From assembly GCA_942159475.1 (NCBI GenBank), contig OW804097.1, positions 37,522,298 to 37,586,297 of the forward strand: a stretch of DNA of 64,000 nucleotides. Direction: 5' to 3'. This stretch comes from Sthenelais limicola (taxonomy: Eukaryota; Annelida; Polychaeta; Phyllodocida; Sigalionidae). The first letter of the stretch is position 1; every line of letters begins with the position of its first letter. Both the position numbers and the translations under genes were made by a program. Under the pieces are notes generated by a model. The model had not been told where the DNA came from, made no database searches, and saw nothing but the letters and a program-made list of their open reading frames with translations. This document shows, in pieces, positions 31,913 through 43,611 of this stretch.

Positions 31913-33055
31913 AAATAAATTAGACATTAACTTTCAGAAATGTTTTACTACCATTGTTTGTGCTAAGTTTGAATATAGGTCAGGGCAGAGCGCCGTGCGC
32001 CGACTCGTGGGATGGGTGTTCTCAGAGACAGTCCATTACGTAATGGACTGTTCTGTGAGAAGGTGGAGGTGGCGATGCCCGTAGTACCAAAGAAATCCGC
32101 TAGGGTTCGCCTAGGAAGCGATCGCGAAGGCCAGTGAGCCGTCGCGATTCACCGCACACAACAAGCTTGTCGTAACTTAGGCTAACGGCGCTCCCGCGGA
32201 GCTCGTAGTGCCCTATGCTGATCGTAGAATACACTACTATGATGAAATAGTAATATTTATACTATGGCAAACTGCTTATAAACGATCATTTATTACAGTG
32301 TAATAAAATGTTAAAGACATTGACCCTGCATTCGCAGACATGTGTTCTTGGCCTGATATGAACGGAATTAACTGACGTTAGTAGTTAGCACTGTAACAGT
32401 TTTGTTTAATAAATAAATCGTCAGTATTATTGGTTTATAAACGAACCATCGGTTCAAGTCCTGATATGCATACTAGCCTGGTGTCTTGTGGTTAGATTTC
32501 TGGAATGCCTTTAGAATGTTCTTCCTGTCCTCCTGCCACCTCATAATGTACGGGGCGTCAAAGACGTCTCTTTTGAGAATCATTATCGCAACTATAAGGT
32601 TCATGAGGAAAGCTTAGCTCTGATTGTGTATATATATATAAATTGAAACTTTATTTTTCCAAATTCTTTTCTTACATATATTTACTCGGAAAAACGGGTC
32701 ACATATCTCTGCCTTGACAGTTCTTCCGACAGAACCCTCTACTTCACTACATCCATTGTGGGGACTATGTAACCTTGCAGTAGGTTTTAAACAATTTTAA
32801 AGAGGGGGTATGTCTTACAAGCTTACAAAATGTTGTGTAGGCAATTTACATGCCACCTCATGATTGGAATAAACAAATCATGATTATACAATTTACAGAT
32901 CAAAACAACAAACTCCTGCAGCCAGGAGTGGAAGGCGACCCAGGGAGTACCTTCCCCCTGCCCTGCTATTATTCTGGTACTTGTGATTATTTCGGTACTT
33001 GTTCATTGAGCTCTAACAACTTCACCCTGCCTACTTTGTGTGGGATTGATATATA
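31913..33055. other. Unassigned; GC-rich core with a palindrome
   Basis: 31985-32215 is GC-rich and contains a 24-bp perfect palindrome (32028-32051, ACAGTCCATTACGTAATGGA...) with imperfect outer arms. 32625-32645 is a TA run. No gene recognised. Confidence 0.4.
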
Positions 33056-33418
33056 TGGGTCAGATTTTCAGAAAATGTACAATTTAACTCCGCCACTCTT
33101 CTCAAATAAGTACGCACTATGCTCTATGTCTGATTTTACAAAAGAACTGTGAGGGCATCTTGTCAGTAGACCAGCAAAAGGTTCGCCGTTGAGCTGAGAC
33201 ACCATGCCTCTTGTGGGTATTCTAAACATATGTGTACAAAATATATTGTCAAAGATCATCCTCCAAGCAACGAGGGATCTATTTATTACCAGTCAAATTA
33301 TATGTATACTCATAATAAACCTTTATTTAAAAAAAAACAAAAAAACTTGAACTTTATTTTCAGGTTATTTCAGAAGATTGGTGAAGGCGAATTGTACATT
33401 TTCTGAAAACCTGAGCCA
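33056..33418. mobile_element. Chimeric family A element with two identical-type ends
   Basis: TA-flanked (33054-33055, 33419-33420). Both ends are the TTCACCAAT-side end of family A, in inverted orientation (33056-~33110 and ~33346-33418). The middle is foreign and includes AATAAA and an A-run (~33313-33345), like a retroposed 3' end. Confidence 0.65.
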
Positions 33419-33467
33419 TAAACTGAATGTCTGAGTGCAACCAGCAAAATAAATGGCGTGGTGGTTG

Positions 33468-33698
33468 AGGGTCAGAGATCTTCAGAAAATGTACAATCGG
33501 CAAATATAAACGTTTAGTAAACTCTGTTAAATTAGACTGAAAACGTTAAATACTTGTTATATCTGACTTCATTTGGTATTATTGAAATAATCGGTTTGGT
33601 TATGGTAAACTGAATTTGGAACTTGATTTCTGTGTTATATTTCGGTTATTTGAGAGGATTGATGAAGGCGAATTGTACATTTTCTGAAGATCTGACCC
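33468..33698 (+). mobile_element. Family A MITE
   Basis: Left AGGGTCAGAGATCTTCAG, right CTGAAGATCTGACCCT. Confidence 0.83.
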
Positions 33699-34117
33699 TT
33701 GAGGGCTTACAGCTCATTCTGTCAATTGCCATAGTTTTCAAATTGATAAGTAAAACTACTTAAAGGTATATATATATCTATGTTTCTTGGGTATTCATGA
33801 AAAACAAATGTTTAGTAATTTCAGAATTACAACTTTCGTTTAAAAAAATTCTGCTATTTGGTTGTTCCTCTACTGCACATTCCTATAAGAATAACCTTAC
33901 ATTTACATCTTACATTGCACTCCTGCAAACTCGTCATCAATCATTATAGCAAAGAAAGTGTATATTTCTGGAGATTAATTTGACACGCTATCATTAGTGC
34001 CTCCTGACTCGCTACGTCCCCGCTTTGTTCTAAGCATTACAGCCCAGAGGGGGTACCTTCTAGTTCTAATGAAAACCCCCTCCCTTCTGCCTGGCGTCCC
34101 CGGGAAGCCTTGCTATA
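33699..34117. other. No feature recognised
   Basis: About 420 bp without supported ORF or repeat. Confidence 0.45.
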
Positions 34118-34354
34118 TGGGTCAGATTTTCAGAAAATGTACAATTGGCAGCTCTACACATTTAGTAAATTCTGCTGGATTAGACTGCAATTTGGTCAAT
34201 ACTAGGTAAATTCGAGTATATTTGGCATTGCATTGATTGTAGCAATCTGTTTGGTTAGGTTGAACTGTATTTTGAACTTTGTTTTCGTCTGAAATTCGGT
34301 TTATTTGAGAGGATTGGTGAAAGTGAATTGTACATTTTCTGAAAATCTGACCCA
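34118..34354 (+). mobile_element. Family A MITE, reference-quality copy
   Basis: Exactly 237 bp, TA on both sides, near-perfect ~28-bp terminal inverted repeats beginning TGGGTCAGATTTTCAG. Confidence 0.92.
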
Positions 34355-35079
34355 TATTGTCCACGATAAAGACTTTTGAATCTCCTCGGATTGTAATAAT
34401 AGGATGCTGCCCGGGTGATGGTTTTTATGTGTGTGCCTCTTTTTCTGTAATTTAATACCTTCTTCATGGCTTGAACGATGTATTTGGATTTGTTTCTTTC
34501 ACTTGTTGGAGTGAGTGTATTTTTGTAAAGTTTTTCCAATCATATCAGCCTCGAAAGAGAATATATATAATTGCGTAATTTCACTCTGCTGAATAAATAT
34601 CTTTAAACACAAACAAACAAACAAACTTTAAGCTGCAGGCAGAGAGACTTCCCATCACGATACTATACATCTGTACAATAAACCTATGTATAGGATTCCA
34701 CAATACCATGTTCATTTATTATTCATGTTACAATGACTGTAACAATACCCACTGCTATCCCCACCCATTAAATAATAAACTATTACCCAATGGACAATGG
34801 ACTTGTATAATAACTTCTAACAGGCTCTAATGTACACTTAGATACGTGACATAACAACAGACAATTATTCCTCGGCATCGGTTGTATATTCCTCTTTATT
34901 ATTCACGCATTGCTCTGAAAACAACGTATCTAGAGTAATTGACGCACAGTGCGTATATCACTAGTGATTTACTTGGGGTTGTCATGGCAACCAATCTGGG
35001 TTTTTTTTACTAAGAGTACCGGTAAAATTCAAATTTAAGACGCTGCCCTTACTCAATTTTTAGAGTGTAATTAAGTGTG
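34355..35079. other. Unassigned; short open frame
   Basis: Minus frame ~34539-34360 reads NTLTPTSERNKSKYIVQAMK and RAASYYYNPRRFKSLYRG, not recognised. A (CAAA)n run lies at ~34608-34628. Otherwise AT-rich. Confidence 0.3.
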
Positions 35080-35083
35080 TTAA

Positions 35084-36806
35084 CCCATTTGTCCCTAAAG
35101 GGGTCGTTTTCGACCCATTTGAGCTGTTTTTTCAACAGCATTATTATATTGATTATAACTTAAATAAGTAATAAAAATGATATGTATGGAAAGTTTAGAT
35201 TCTCCATATTGCGTAACAAGCGTTACCATGTCAACGCCATGACAATGCACTATTTTAGGTCACGTGACCATCACTGCTGTCTGCTTGCTACAAAGAAAAG
35301 ATATCTAAACAGCAAAAAAATAAGTAATTTTAGAAAAAAAAATCATAGAAAGAACTAACCAATATCTCAGGCATCCATTTTCATACTTGAACTAGAATTA
35401 TCAAAATTTAGTGAGAAAATAATGGAGGTTCAGTGAGGTTGGGTCGAAAACGACCCCATTAGGACAATATGGGGTCAAAAAAGACCCTATCAATAGGGTA
35501 AGGGAGAACTTCTACCAGAACCCCTACCCACCATACACTAAACTAAATTTGAGATATTCTAGGTAGAATTTCTTGAGCTTTCTGAATCTGAAGAGACAAC
35601 AGCTGAAAAGGCTGAATGGAATTATTTTCCCAATTGGCCGTTTCTATGGTAACTCCTGATTTTTTTAGCAAAATTTGCTAAAATTCTATTTTAGCAAATA
35701 AAAAGGTTTTTAGGGTTCCATTACTACACTTTTACCAGCAATGTGACCAAACTTGGTATTATTGATGGTACACATAAGGGCTATCTATAGTCTTAAAGTC
35801 AATGACCTTGACCAAGGTGGATGTCACTAAATATGACCTTGAAACACAAAAACAGCAAAATTGTGGAATTTGAAAACCAATTTTCTCTTATGAAAATGAG
35901 GCAATTGAGGAAAATGATAACCTACTCCATAAAAGCAATATTTGGCATTGAGGAAAAGACAATTAACCCGCGCCCAGTGTCATTGAAATGTGCGTTGCTA
36001 TGGTAACCAAAGCTTACTTTTCACTCTACACTCTATTTTGTTTAAATGTGAATTACATATACACACCTGTATCTTTTGAAGTATTAAAGTCAAGGATACA
36101 CAATTAAAGTATAGGATAGAGTTATGAGAGCTCTTTCATTAGACATCTTGTTAATGACCTTGGTCAAGGTCAAGATTATCATTTTGCTAATGCTATTGCT
36201 ATTGCCCCCTGTCTCCCTATAGTCTTATATTAAAAAAATCAGGCCAAATTCGACATTTGACCTTGAAACTGGTGACCTTGACCTTTGCCAAGGTCATTTA
36301 CAGGGATTGGGGCGGGGAAGCTGCATATATAGCACTCATATATATACCATTGATATTCCCAAGTTTGATGCTATTCCTGACAATAGTGTAGAAATTGGAC
36401 CATAAACTGCCATTTTTCTGACTTTTTGGTCTGCCTTTTTTGGTTGCCATGGAAACCACATTTATATTTCAGAATCATAAAATGATAGAGGATGATCAAA
36501 TTTACCTGTTTACCAAATTCCGTGGAATTGTCTCAAAATTAGCCTTTGGGGGGCCTAGACTAACTACAGCAATGTGACCAATTATTACGCCTCAACTGTG
36601 TATTACTTACCTATTTGTCCCCATATTTGCCCCAATATTTGCCCCCATATTTTCCTAAAGGGGTCGTTTTCGACCCACCCTATATCTCAGAACTTATTTC
36701 AGCAAATTTCACCAAATTTCTTCTATGTACTCCCAGTTCCTGTCTAATCATTCTATTAAAGTTTTAAGATGATTAAACCATTTTTGCAATCTTCGGTTTA
36801 AATGGG
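35084..36806. mobile_element. PiggyBac-like non-autonomous element, TTAA-flanked
   Basis: 1723 bp with TTAA at both ends (35080-35083, 36807-36810) and terminal CCCATTTG / AAATGGG, the CCC start and TTAA target typical of piggyBac. Inside are three copies of the self-complementary GGGTCGTTTTCGACCC (35101-35116, 36661-36676, and its complement at 35441-35456) and a cluster of TGACCTTG/CAAGGTCA sites. No transposase ORF. It probably landed in the LINE fragment now at 36811-37628. Confidence 0.75.
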
Positions 36807-36810
36807 TTAA

Positions 36811-37628
36811 GTGTTATTAAGTCTCCTGCCAAGAACTTGTCAATTTATTAATACAGTTCACGAGCATAATTTAAGAAATGGGAACAAGAGACACATTGAG
36901 GTATATCGGTGGAAAAAAGCACGATTTAGCAGATGTATACTAGCACGTGGAGTAAATATATGGAACGCCTTGCCAGAAAGTTTTAGGACGGAAAGAGACC
37001 CCAGACAGCTTAAGGCTAGACTAAAAAGTCATTACCTAGCTGATTTTATTTGATCTGGACGAGTTGATCTATAATAATTATGAAATGAAAATACAAAAAA
37101 ATAGAAAAATCGAAGTGAAAATAATATGAATGGTTACGTTGAATTGCCATGCTAATTGTTTGTATAGGTTGCTGCTTAATGTACAGACTTGCCTCACTGT
37201 CAGTACAAATACCTTGTGAATTGTATTGCTTTGAATCTTGATTGGAACTTAATGGACAACTATATGAAATATATATGATTATTAATGGTTAATATGTAAG
37301 AGCACGGCGTCGATAAAACTGTATTATGTACTTATGTTTTTATTCAACTCACAAAAACAATGCTTGCACATTGTCAGTGAGTTGGACATGTTTTTATTCG
37401 TAATGTGAGTAGCTGTAAAACCTGTATCTAAAGATAACTGAGATAGATTGACGTATTAGAGTTTGTTGATGTTTAGATATATACAACTTATGTGATATCC
37501 GATAATAATAACATCTAGAACTATGTAAAACTTTTTGTATCTATTAAATCAGGCTGTCCTGAGAATATTCGTACTATATGTGTGAAAATGTTCAAACGTC
37601 CTGAATAAAATATTTTAAAATCAAATCA
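36811..37628 (+). pseudogene. LINE 3'-end fragment (RT C-terminus + 3' UTR)
   Basis: Open to 37053 with LLPRTCQFINTVHEHNLRNG, then ILARGVNIWNALPESF and PRQLKARLKSHYLADF, a standard LINE ORF2 end. The 3' UTR ends in CCTGAATAAAATATTTTAAA and short TCAAA repeats at ~37628, like LINE-2. The 5' side abuts the TTAA of the piggyBac-like element, which probably inserted into this LINE. LRRCPYSIFRV at ~35030-35066, just left of that element, may be its continuation. Confidence 0.7.
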
Positions 37629-37631
37629 AAT

Positions 37632-37697
37632 GTAGAAATATTATCTCAAAATCCATTTTTTGCGACTTGTGACTCATTTTCCTGTAACACATCACAT
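37632..37697. repeat. Family B MITE, right-end fragment
   Basis: TTGCGACTTGTGACTCATTT then CCTGTAACACATCACA. Follows the LINE tail. Confidence 0.7.
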
Positions 37698-37738
37698 ATA
37701 TATTATATAGTTTAAATAAACATTGGGATGAGACCCTC

Positions 37739-37804
37739 AAATCTATCAATTCAGGGATCATACCACACGTATACGTGTGGTATGATCCCTGAATTGATAG
37801 ATTT
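37739..37804. repeat. Perfect 66-bp palindrome without spacer
   Basis: Arms 37739-37771 and 37772-37804 (33 bp each) are exact reverse complements, centre ACGTATACGT. Confidence 0.95.
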
Positions 37805-37974
37805 AGATTTAGAATTGAGGAGACAGTGGAAGATGGGAAGAAAGGGTTGTTAGGGACGGTAGGTCCGAGAGAGGAGGGAGGTCGAGAGATCAAGATCCAT
37901 TTAGAGGGAGCAACTGACTGAATTCAATCCAACCAATACATCACCGTCTACAGCACCAGGCATCTCCCCCTGTA

Positions 37975-38204
37975 AGGGTCAGATCTTCAGAAAATATACA
38001 ATCGGCAGATCTACACAATTCTGCTAAATTAGACTGTAAAATGGTCAATACTAGGTATATCTGAGTATTATTTGATATTGCCTTGATTCAAACAATCTGT
38101 TTGGTTAGGTTGAAGCGTATTTTGAACCTGATTTTTGTCTTAAATTTGGGTTATTTGAAAGGATTGGTGAAGATGAATTGTACATTTTCTGGCGGTTTCA
38201 CCCG
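37975..38204 (+). mobile_element. Family A MITE with asymmetric ends
   Basis: TA then AGGGTCAGATCTTCAG, right CTGGCGGTTTCACCC. Confidence 0.85.
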
Positions 38205-38459
38205 AACTTTCCTCAGCACTGTAAGGCGAGTCCATCGGCTGATTTATATGAAAACTGATATCAACTTTGTCCTCTTGGTCTGAAGTGATTTAGGACTTCG
38301 GAAATCTAAAACCAAAAAAGAAATAGAACCCCAGACTGTACAGATACTATAAATAGTCAAGTATAAAAGGGTCTACGTGAGCTCTTTGGTGGTTTTAGGT
38401 TACAATAACTTCATAATGTTCATAGAGTTTGGAAATATGTAACGTTATAATTAAACAAA

Positions 38460-38857
38460 TGTGATGTGTTTCATCAAAATGAGTCACAAGTCGCAAAATG
38501 GTTATTTTTCAAAGTGTTTTATTCACAGGAAGGCTTTGTTGGAATGTTTCCTTTTATAGGTCGCTGAACGATGGTTATACCATGACGACATGAACTAAAT
38601 CTCAGGATTGTTAAATATATCCCTGCTTGTCGAAGGTCATCATACATAGGATATTTAGCTACTTTACTGGTAAATGTCCACCCAGAAATATTGCAAACTT
38701 TTTTCAAAAATAAAAATTTCAAACTTAAAATATAGAAATGAGTATGATGTTCTAATATGTATTATCATTGGACTCGTCTTGATCTCATCTTTACAAATAT
38801 ATTGACATCGCAAAATCATTTTTGCGACTCGTGACTCATTTTCCCGAACACATCACA
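38460..38857. mobile_element. Family B MITE, full length
   Basis: 398 bp. Left TGTGATGTGTTTCATCAAAA, right TTTTCCCGAACACATCACA. Terminal repeats ~38 bp. Confidence 0.87.
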
Positions 38858-38880
38858 AATGTGGAAAATAATATATATAA

Positions 38881-39110
38881 CTCTTTTTTTTTTAAAGAAA
38901 TTTTATTGAGCTGGTTTCAATGTTTTACATAAATAATCTCACAGACTCAAGGGGAAAATGTTAACTTTCAATGATACAGTATAATTTTCTAGAAAGTTTA
39001 CATTATTTTAAGTTTTTAACATTTATATAGCAGCTTGAACCGACGTAAATTACACAATGTAGTCAGGTTCGGATACATTTGGAGTTTCTTGCTCCTGAAT
39101 CAGTAATTAT
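38881..39110 (-). other. Possible poly(A)-tailed retroposed fragment
   Basis: On the minus strand CAATAAAATTTCTTT precedes a ~10-nt A-run (T-run ~38883-38893 on +), i.e. AATAAA plus a tail. The upstream sequence shows no recognisable coding region. It could be the 3' end of a LINE or a processed transcript. Confidence 0.35.
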
Positions 39111-39171
39111 CGTAATATTAGCCTTCGGTGGATGTAACAAAAGTTACACATTCTGAGCCTAACATTATGTA

Positions 39172-39405
39172 GGTCCAGTCTTCAGAAAATGTACAATTGG
39201 TCTTCACCAGTCGTCTCAAATAACCCAAATTTAAGACGAAAATAAAGTTCAAAATAAAGTTTAACATAAACAGACAGATTTATTGCATAAATATAATACA
39301 GAATACACTCAGATATACTCAGTATTTATCATTTTCCACTCTGATTTAGCAGAAATTGAGAGATGTGTAGAACTGCAGATTGTGTATTTTCTGAAAATCT
39401 GATCC
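39172..39405 (-). mobile_element. Family A MITE
   Basis: Left AGGTCCAGTCTTCAG after TA, right CTGAAAATCTGATCCA. Confidence 0.82.
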
Positions 39406-39721
39406 ATGTATCGTGTTGAGTTCCCATGAACTATTCAGACGTTTATATAAACCCTGAAGACATGTTTACATCATGAACGCCATTTTACTTCCTAGAACCA
39501 ATGTTAAATGTTACATTTATAAAGTTGTCTACAGCACCTGCAGCTTCCATTGTGTAAGTGCACGATGTGGGTGGTGGCAATATTTTATATACATCTGTAA
39601 CCTCAAATATATTTTCATAGTATCTTGATGGAATGGATTGTAACACATTTTAGTACTATCTATAATTCTTATGATATTGTGAAAGCTTAGATACTTTTGT
39701 GTATGTAACATATTCAAACTT
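39406..39721. other. No feature recognised
   Basis: About 315 bp without supported ORF. Confidence 0.45.
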
Positions 39722-39850
39722 AATCGACTTGTTTACTCGTTATCTACTTATCAGTAAACGTATTGTAAATCCGGCTAGTCTGAGAGTATTTGTACCATAT
39801 GTATAAAAATGTCATTTTGTCCTGAATAAGATATTTTCTATATCAAAAAA
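39722..39850 (+). pseudogene. LINE 3' UTR remnant
   Basis: It ends ...TTTGTCCTGAATAAGATATT at ~39835 and resembles 37545-37600 (GTCCTGAATAAAATATTTT). Only the tail is left. Confidence 0.5.
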
Positions 39851-40143
39851 TGTGCATCACACTAATAGTAACGAAATCAACATGTATATTTTACGTATTG
39901 TTAATATATCCTGCTCCATGAATTAAAAACAATAAATCTGACAGGACAGTTTATATTTTCATTATATCAAAACAGCACCGTACTGTGTGAGTATTACAGC
40001 ATAGTTTACTTCACATGCACATCGTATTATCTTTATGTTTATACCTTTACATATTATTTCATGTATCAGCTACTACACTAGATCACTGCCTTCTGCAAAA
40101 GGTAAGGGCTGGGAGAGCTGGGACCCGCCCAGAAGCCTGTCGA

Positions 40144-40541
40144 GTGAGTGAGTGAGATTGGTTGCTTTACGCCCTTATCAACACATCTAAGATGGTTATA
40201 TCAAGGGCGGAAGAGCTGAGAGGGAGTGAGTTTATGATCATACCCAGGAAACAGAGATAGAGAAGAAGGCAGAGAGACAGAGAAAAGGCACTTTATGGTC
40301 ATACCCAGAAAATAGAGATAGAAAAGAAGGGAGAGAGAGAGACAGAGAAAAGAGACAGAAAGGCATTTTGAGGTCTTACCCAAGAAATAGATAGAGAAGA
40401 AGGGAGAAAGAGACAGGGAAAAAGAGACACAGAGAGGCACTTTAAGGTCTTACCCAGGAAATAGAGATAGAGAAGAAGGGAGAGAGAGAGAGACAGAAAA
40501 AAAGAGACAGAAAAGCACTTCATGGTCTTACCCAAGACCAA
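40144..40541 (+). mobile_element. SINE-like retroposon with internal VNTR, copy 1
   Basis: 398 bp flanked by a perfect 13-bp direct repeat (AGAAGCCTGTCGA at 40131-40143 and 40542-40554). The head GTGAGTGAGTGAGATTGG... leads into about four tandem ~75-80 bp units (GCACTTTATGGTCATACCCA + purine-rich GAGA/GAAG tract), ending ...ACCCAAGACC. There is no poly(A). It shares head, VNTR and end with 49218-49549. The long target duplications show copy-out retroposition by a LINE machinery. Confidence 0.8.
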
Positions 40542-40554
40542 AGAAGCCTGTCGA

Positions 40555-41014
40555 CCTCTTTGTCAACCTATATGTATTAATTGACCAATAAAAGATTATT
40601 CTACTTGTTGAACAGTTTTAAACAGCAAGAATGCAAATGCAATGTGAACAGAATAAAATAAAAACCGTTAGCGTTGCCTCGTATGACAAGTCGTTCTGGC
40701 AGCCGATGCTGCTTCCACCACCAGACCCAACCCTTATTTTCAAAACGAATCAGAGATATTTGATGGAATTAGATTTTCATGATAAGCTTGTAGGCGGCGG
40801 ACCCCGCGAAACCCCATTCAAAAGTCGCAATCTCATCCTCCGCCACTCGCCGAGGCGACGTACGTGACCAAATCACGTTTGGGACAAGAATATCCGAGGC
40901 TAACCATCTTGGGCCAATCAGAATCAATCTTTTTATTTTTTTCGACAATGCCGGGCGACGCGGTGCCAGTGGTGGAGATGGGGCAGGTGGTGATGATGCG
41001 GCAGACACTGCAAC
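40555..41014. other. Unassigned, GC-richer
   Basis: 40770-41010 is GC-rich, with GGGCCAATCAGAATC (CCAAT-box-like) near 40910 and an alternating GGTGGTGATG-type run. No clear ORF; it could be a promoter-proximal host region, low confidence. Confidence 0.3.
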
Positions 41015-41251
41015 AGGCTCAGACTTTCTGAAAATGTACAATTGGCAGCTGTACATATTTAGTAAATTCTGCCAAATTGGGCTGCAATTTGGTCGATACT
41101 AGGTATATCTGACAATATCTGATATTGCTTCAATTAAAAATATCTGTTTGGTTATGTTGAACTGATTATTTAGCCTGATTTTTGTCTTAAATTCTGGTTA
41201 TTTGAGAGGATTGGTGAAGATAAATTGTAATTTTTTTGGCGATTTCACCCT
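41015..41251 (+). mobile_element. Family A MITE, diverged, asymmetric ends
   Basis: Left AGGCTCAGACTTTCTG, right TTGGCGATTTCACCCT. Confidence 0.82.
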
Positions 41252-41347
41252 AGTTCTCTCTGAAAGATACCGTCCCGGGTCGTTGCAGGTTCCTTCCTAA
41301 AAGCAATGAAATGAGAATCAGTACGCAAACTATTCTCAATGATTTCT

Positions 41348-41501
41348 TATTTGTAAATTAGAGTATATTCGGCATTGATTCTAGCAATTTGTTTTTGGTT
41401 GTGTCGAACTGTATTTTGAACTTGATTTTCGTCTGAAATTTGGGTTATTTGAGAGAATAGGTGAAGATGAATTGTACATTTTTTACTGGCGATTTCACCC
41501 A
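41348..41501 (+). mobile_element. Family A MITE, right two thirds
   Basis: Begins TTTGTAAATTAGAGTATATT, ends CTGGCGATTTCACCCA. Confidence 0.78.
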
Positions 41502-41725
41502 AAGGCAGCCGTGTCAGGAGGATTGTCAGTCTCAAGTGAAAAGCATGTAATGAGAAAGGAGAATGATTTGTGAAGACGAGCAATCATGAAGCCTCAGGTC
41601 GGCGGAACGTGTCACCATGGCTTGTATCAAGGGTGGGAATCATCCTCTAGCACTGCAGCATAAGTTATAACCGTCACTAGTATGTACCCTTTAATAGGAA
41701 GAGCATGCATGTGTCTTCCTTCCTA

Positions 41726-41963
41726 TGTGGCTCAGATTTTCAGAAAATGTTCAATTTGTCTTCAGCAGTCCTCTCAAATAACCCAAATTTAAGACAAAAA
41801 TGAGCTTTAAAATGCAGTTTAACATAACAGAACTGATACTATGAATCAATGCGATACCAAATGTACTCAGATATATCCAGTATTTAACATTTTTCAGCCT
41901 AATTTAGCCAAATTTCCTAAATGTCTACAGCTGCCAATTGTACATTTTCAGATAATATGACCT
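41726..41963 (-). mobile_element. Family A MITE
   Basis: TA-flanked. Left TGTGGCTCAGATTTTCAG, right CAGATAATATGACCTA. Confidence 0.83.
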
Positions 41964-41994
41964 ATATATTATCATTTCTAATAAATCACCTGAT

Positions 41995-42180
41995 CAGTCT
42001 AGGCCCAAAGATGGGAGAGTCCCTTCAAATAGAGGGAAAGCCTCAAACCGCAAAGTGCCATTATGATTCCATTAAGACCGCAAAATGTCATCATATTCCC
42101 ATTAGAACGCCAAGTAGCCAGGGAACCGATTAGCGAAGTAGGCGTCCAAGCACTGACATACCATTCTTATCGGATATGTG
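41995..42180 (-). mobile_element. Family D MITE, one end lost
   Basis: CAGTCTAGGCCCAAAG..., CAAACCGCAAAGTGCCATTA, GCGAAGTAGGCGTCCAAGCA; ends in CCATTCTTATCGGAT. Confidence 0.72.
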
Positions 42181-42258
42181 ATATGTTACATGCAATGCGC
42201 TGCACCACCGGGTGTAAAGGCCTTTTAGAAATGATCCTTTTAGATGTTTAAGGGCATA

Positions 42259-42435
42259 CAGTCTAGGCCCAGTGTTGAGAGAGTCCCTTCAAAAGAAGGG
42301 AAAGCCTCTCACCTCAAACCTCAAAGTGCCATTATAATTCCATGAAGACCGCAAAATGTCATTATATTACCACTAGAACGCAAAGTAGCCAGGAAACCGA
42401 TTAGCGAAGTAGGCGTCCAAGCACTGACATAACAT
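42259..42435 (-). mobile_element. Family D MITE, one end lost
   Basis: Second copy in the same orientation, starting CAGTCTAGGCCCAG, truncated after GTCCAAGCACTGACATAAC. Confidence 0.72.
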
Positions 42436-42715
42436 CAATTTTAATTAACCACCTAATCTTAAACGTTGGGAGGCAAAGCAATATTTTAAGAAAATAAAGA
42501 CATTAATTGTTGATTAAAGCGATCTTCTGCTAGCAAATGTTGAATAAATGATGAATTAATGAGATATGTGACTTTGTTTACGACATATATATCTTTGTTT
42601 GTCTGAAGTCATAGGGAAGTTTTATCAACCTGTTTTAATTATCTTCACATCATTATCACCTTAATTAAAAACCAGGTATGTTTTCTTTATATTTTAAAAA
42701 TAATATTAGATATAA

Positions 42716-43135
42716 TGTGATATCTTTGTGGAAAATGAGTCACAAGTCGCAAAAAATTGATTTTGAGATATCATCATATTTGAAAAGATGAGATCCAGCC
42801 GATTCCAATGAATGTAAAAACCTTTAATTGTCACTAAAATCGCCATTTTTGCCCTAACTGACTAGACTAGATACATTTATGTTTGAAAACAAAGTTATGC
42901 CATATTACTGGGTGGGCAATTACCAGTAAAGTAACTAAATATACTCTATTGGATGATCTTCAAACACAGAGAAATATTCCATACAATGTCCTGAAAGTTG
43001 ATACATATATTTATGTGACTAGGGACGCCAAACCCTCATGAAAATATAAATTCTAATAAGGAGATCTTCTGAATAAAACACTTTGAAAAATATAATATAT
43101 GCGACTTGTGACTCATTTCTGCATAACACATCACA
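42716..43135. mobile_element. Family B MITE, full length
   Basis: 420 bp. Left TGTGATATCTTTGTGGAAAA, right GCATAACACATCACA followed by TA. Confidence 0.85.
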
Positions 43136-43611
43136 TATAAGATAATATCATTTTTAAAATATAAAGAAAATATAAGTAATTGATAGATACAAGAGTACGA
43201 CCGAATAGAACTATGGAAATCGTGAGCAGCCATTCATTCCATGAAAATTACCATTATTTTGATTAATGATATTAGCAGGGATCAACAATTCTTTTCATTC
43301 AGGATATTTACAGATATTAGCATTATTTACAGACATTTAGTGAGTTTCTTTCAGCCCTGAATAACTTCCATAGAGTCAATGGGGGTTATTGATTGTTGTG
43401 TTGAACATTAAGTCATTGTCTGTGTTTGTTTTATCATAAACTGATGGCAGATTCATAAATATCTTGGTACTTATGACCACTAGAAATGATTTGCTGAGTT
43501 ACAGTTGTTATCTAACATATGGGTCAGATTTTCGGAAAATGTACAATAAGCAATTCAACACAAATCGGAAATTCTGCTAAATTAGACTGAAAATGATGAG
43601 AACTGGGTATA

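Noticed and set aside
32446..32470. GGTTCAAGTCC, a tRNA B-box-like word
   Set aside because: No A box at the right distance and no cloverleaf could be drawn.
40201..40541. Ser/Leu/Phe-rich frames that look like membrane proteins
   Set aside because: They arise from the purine-rich VNTR read on the opposite strand (also at 49277-49537); no real start or conserved motif.
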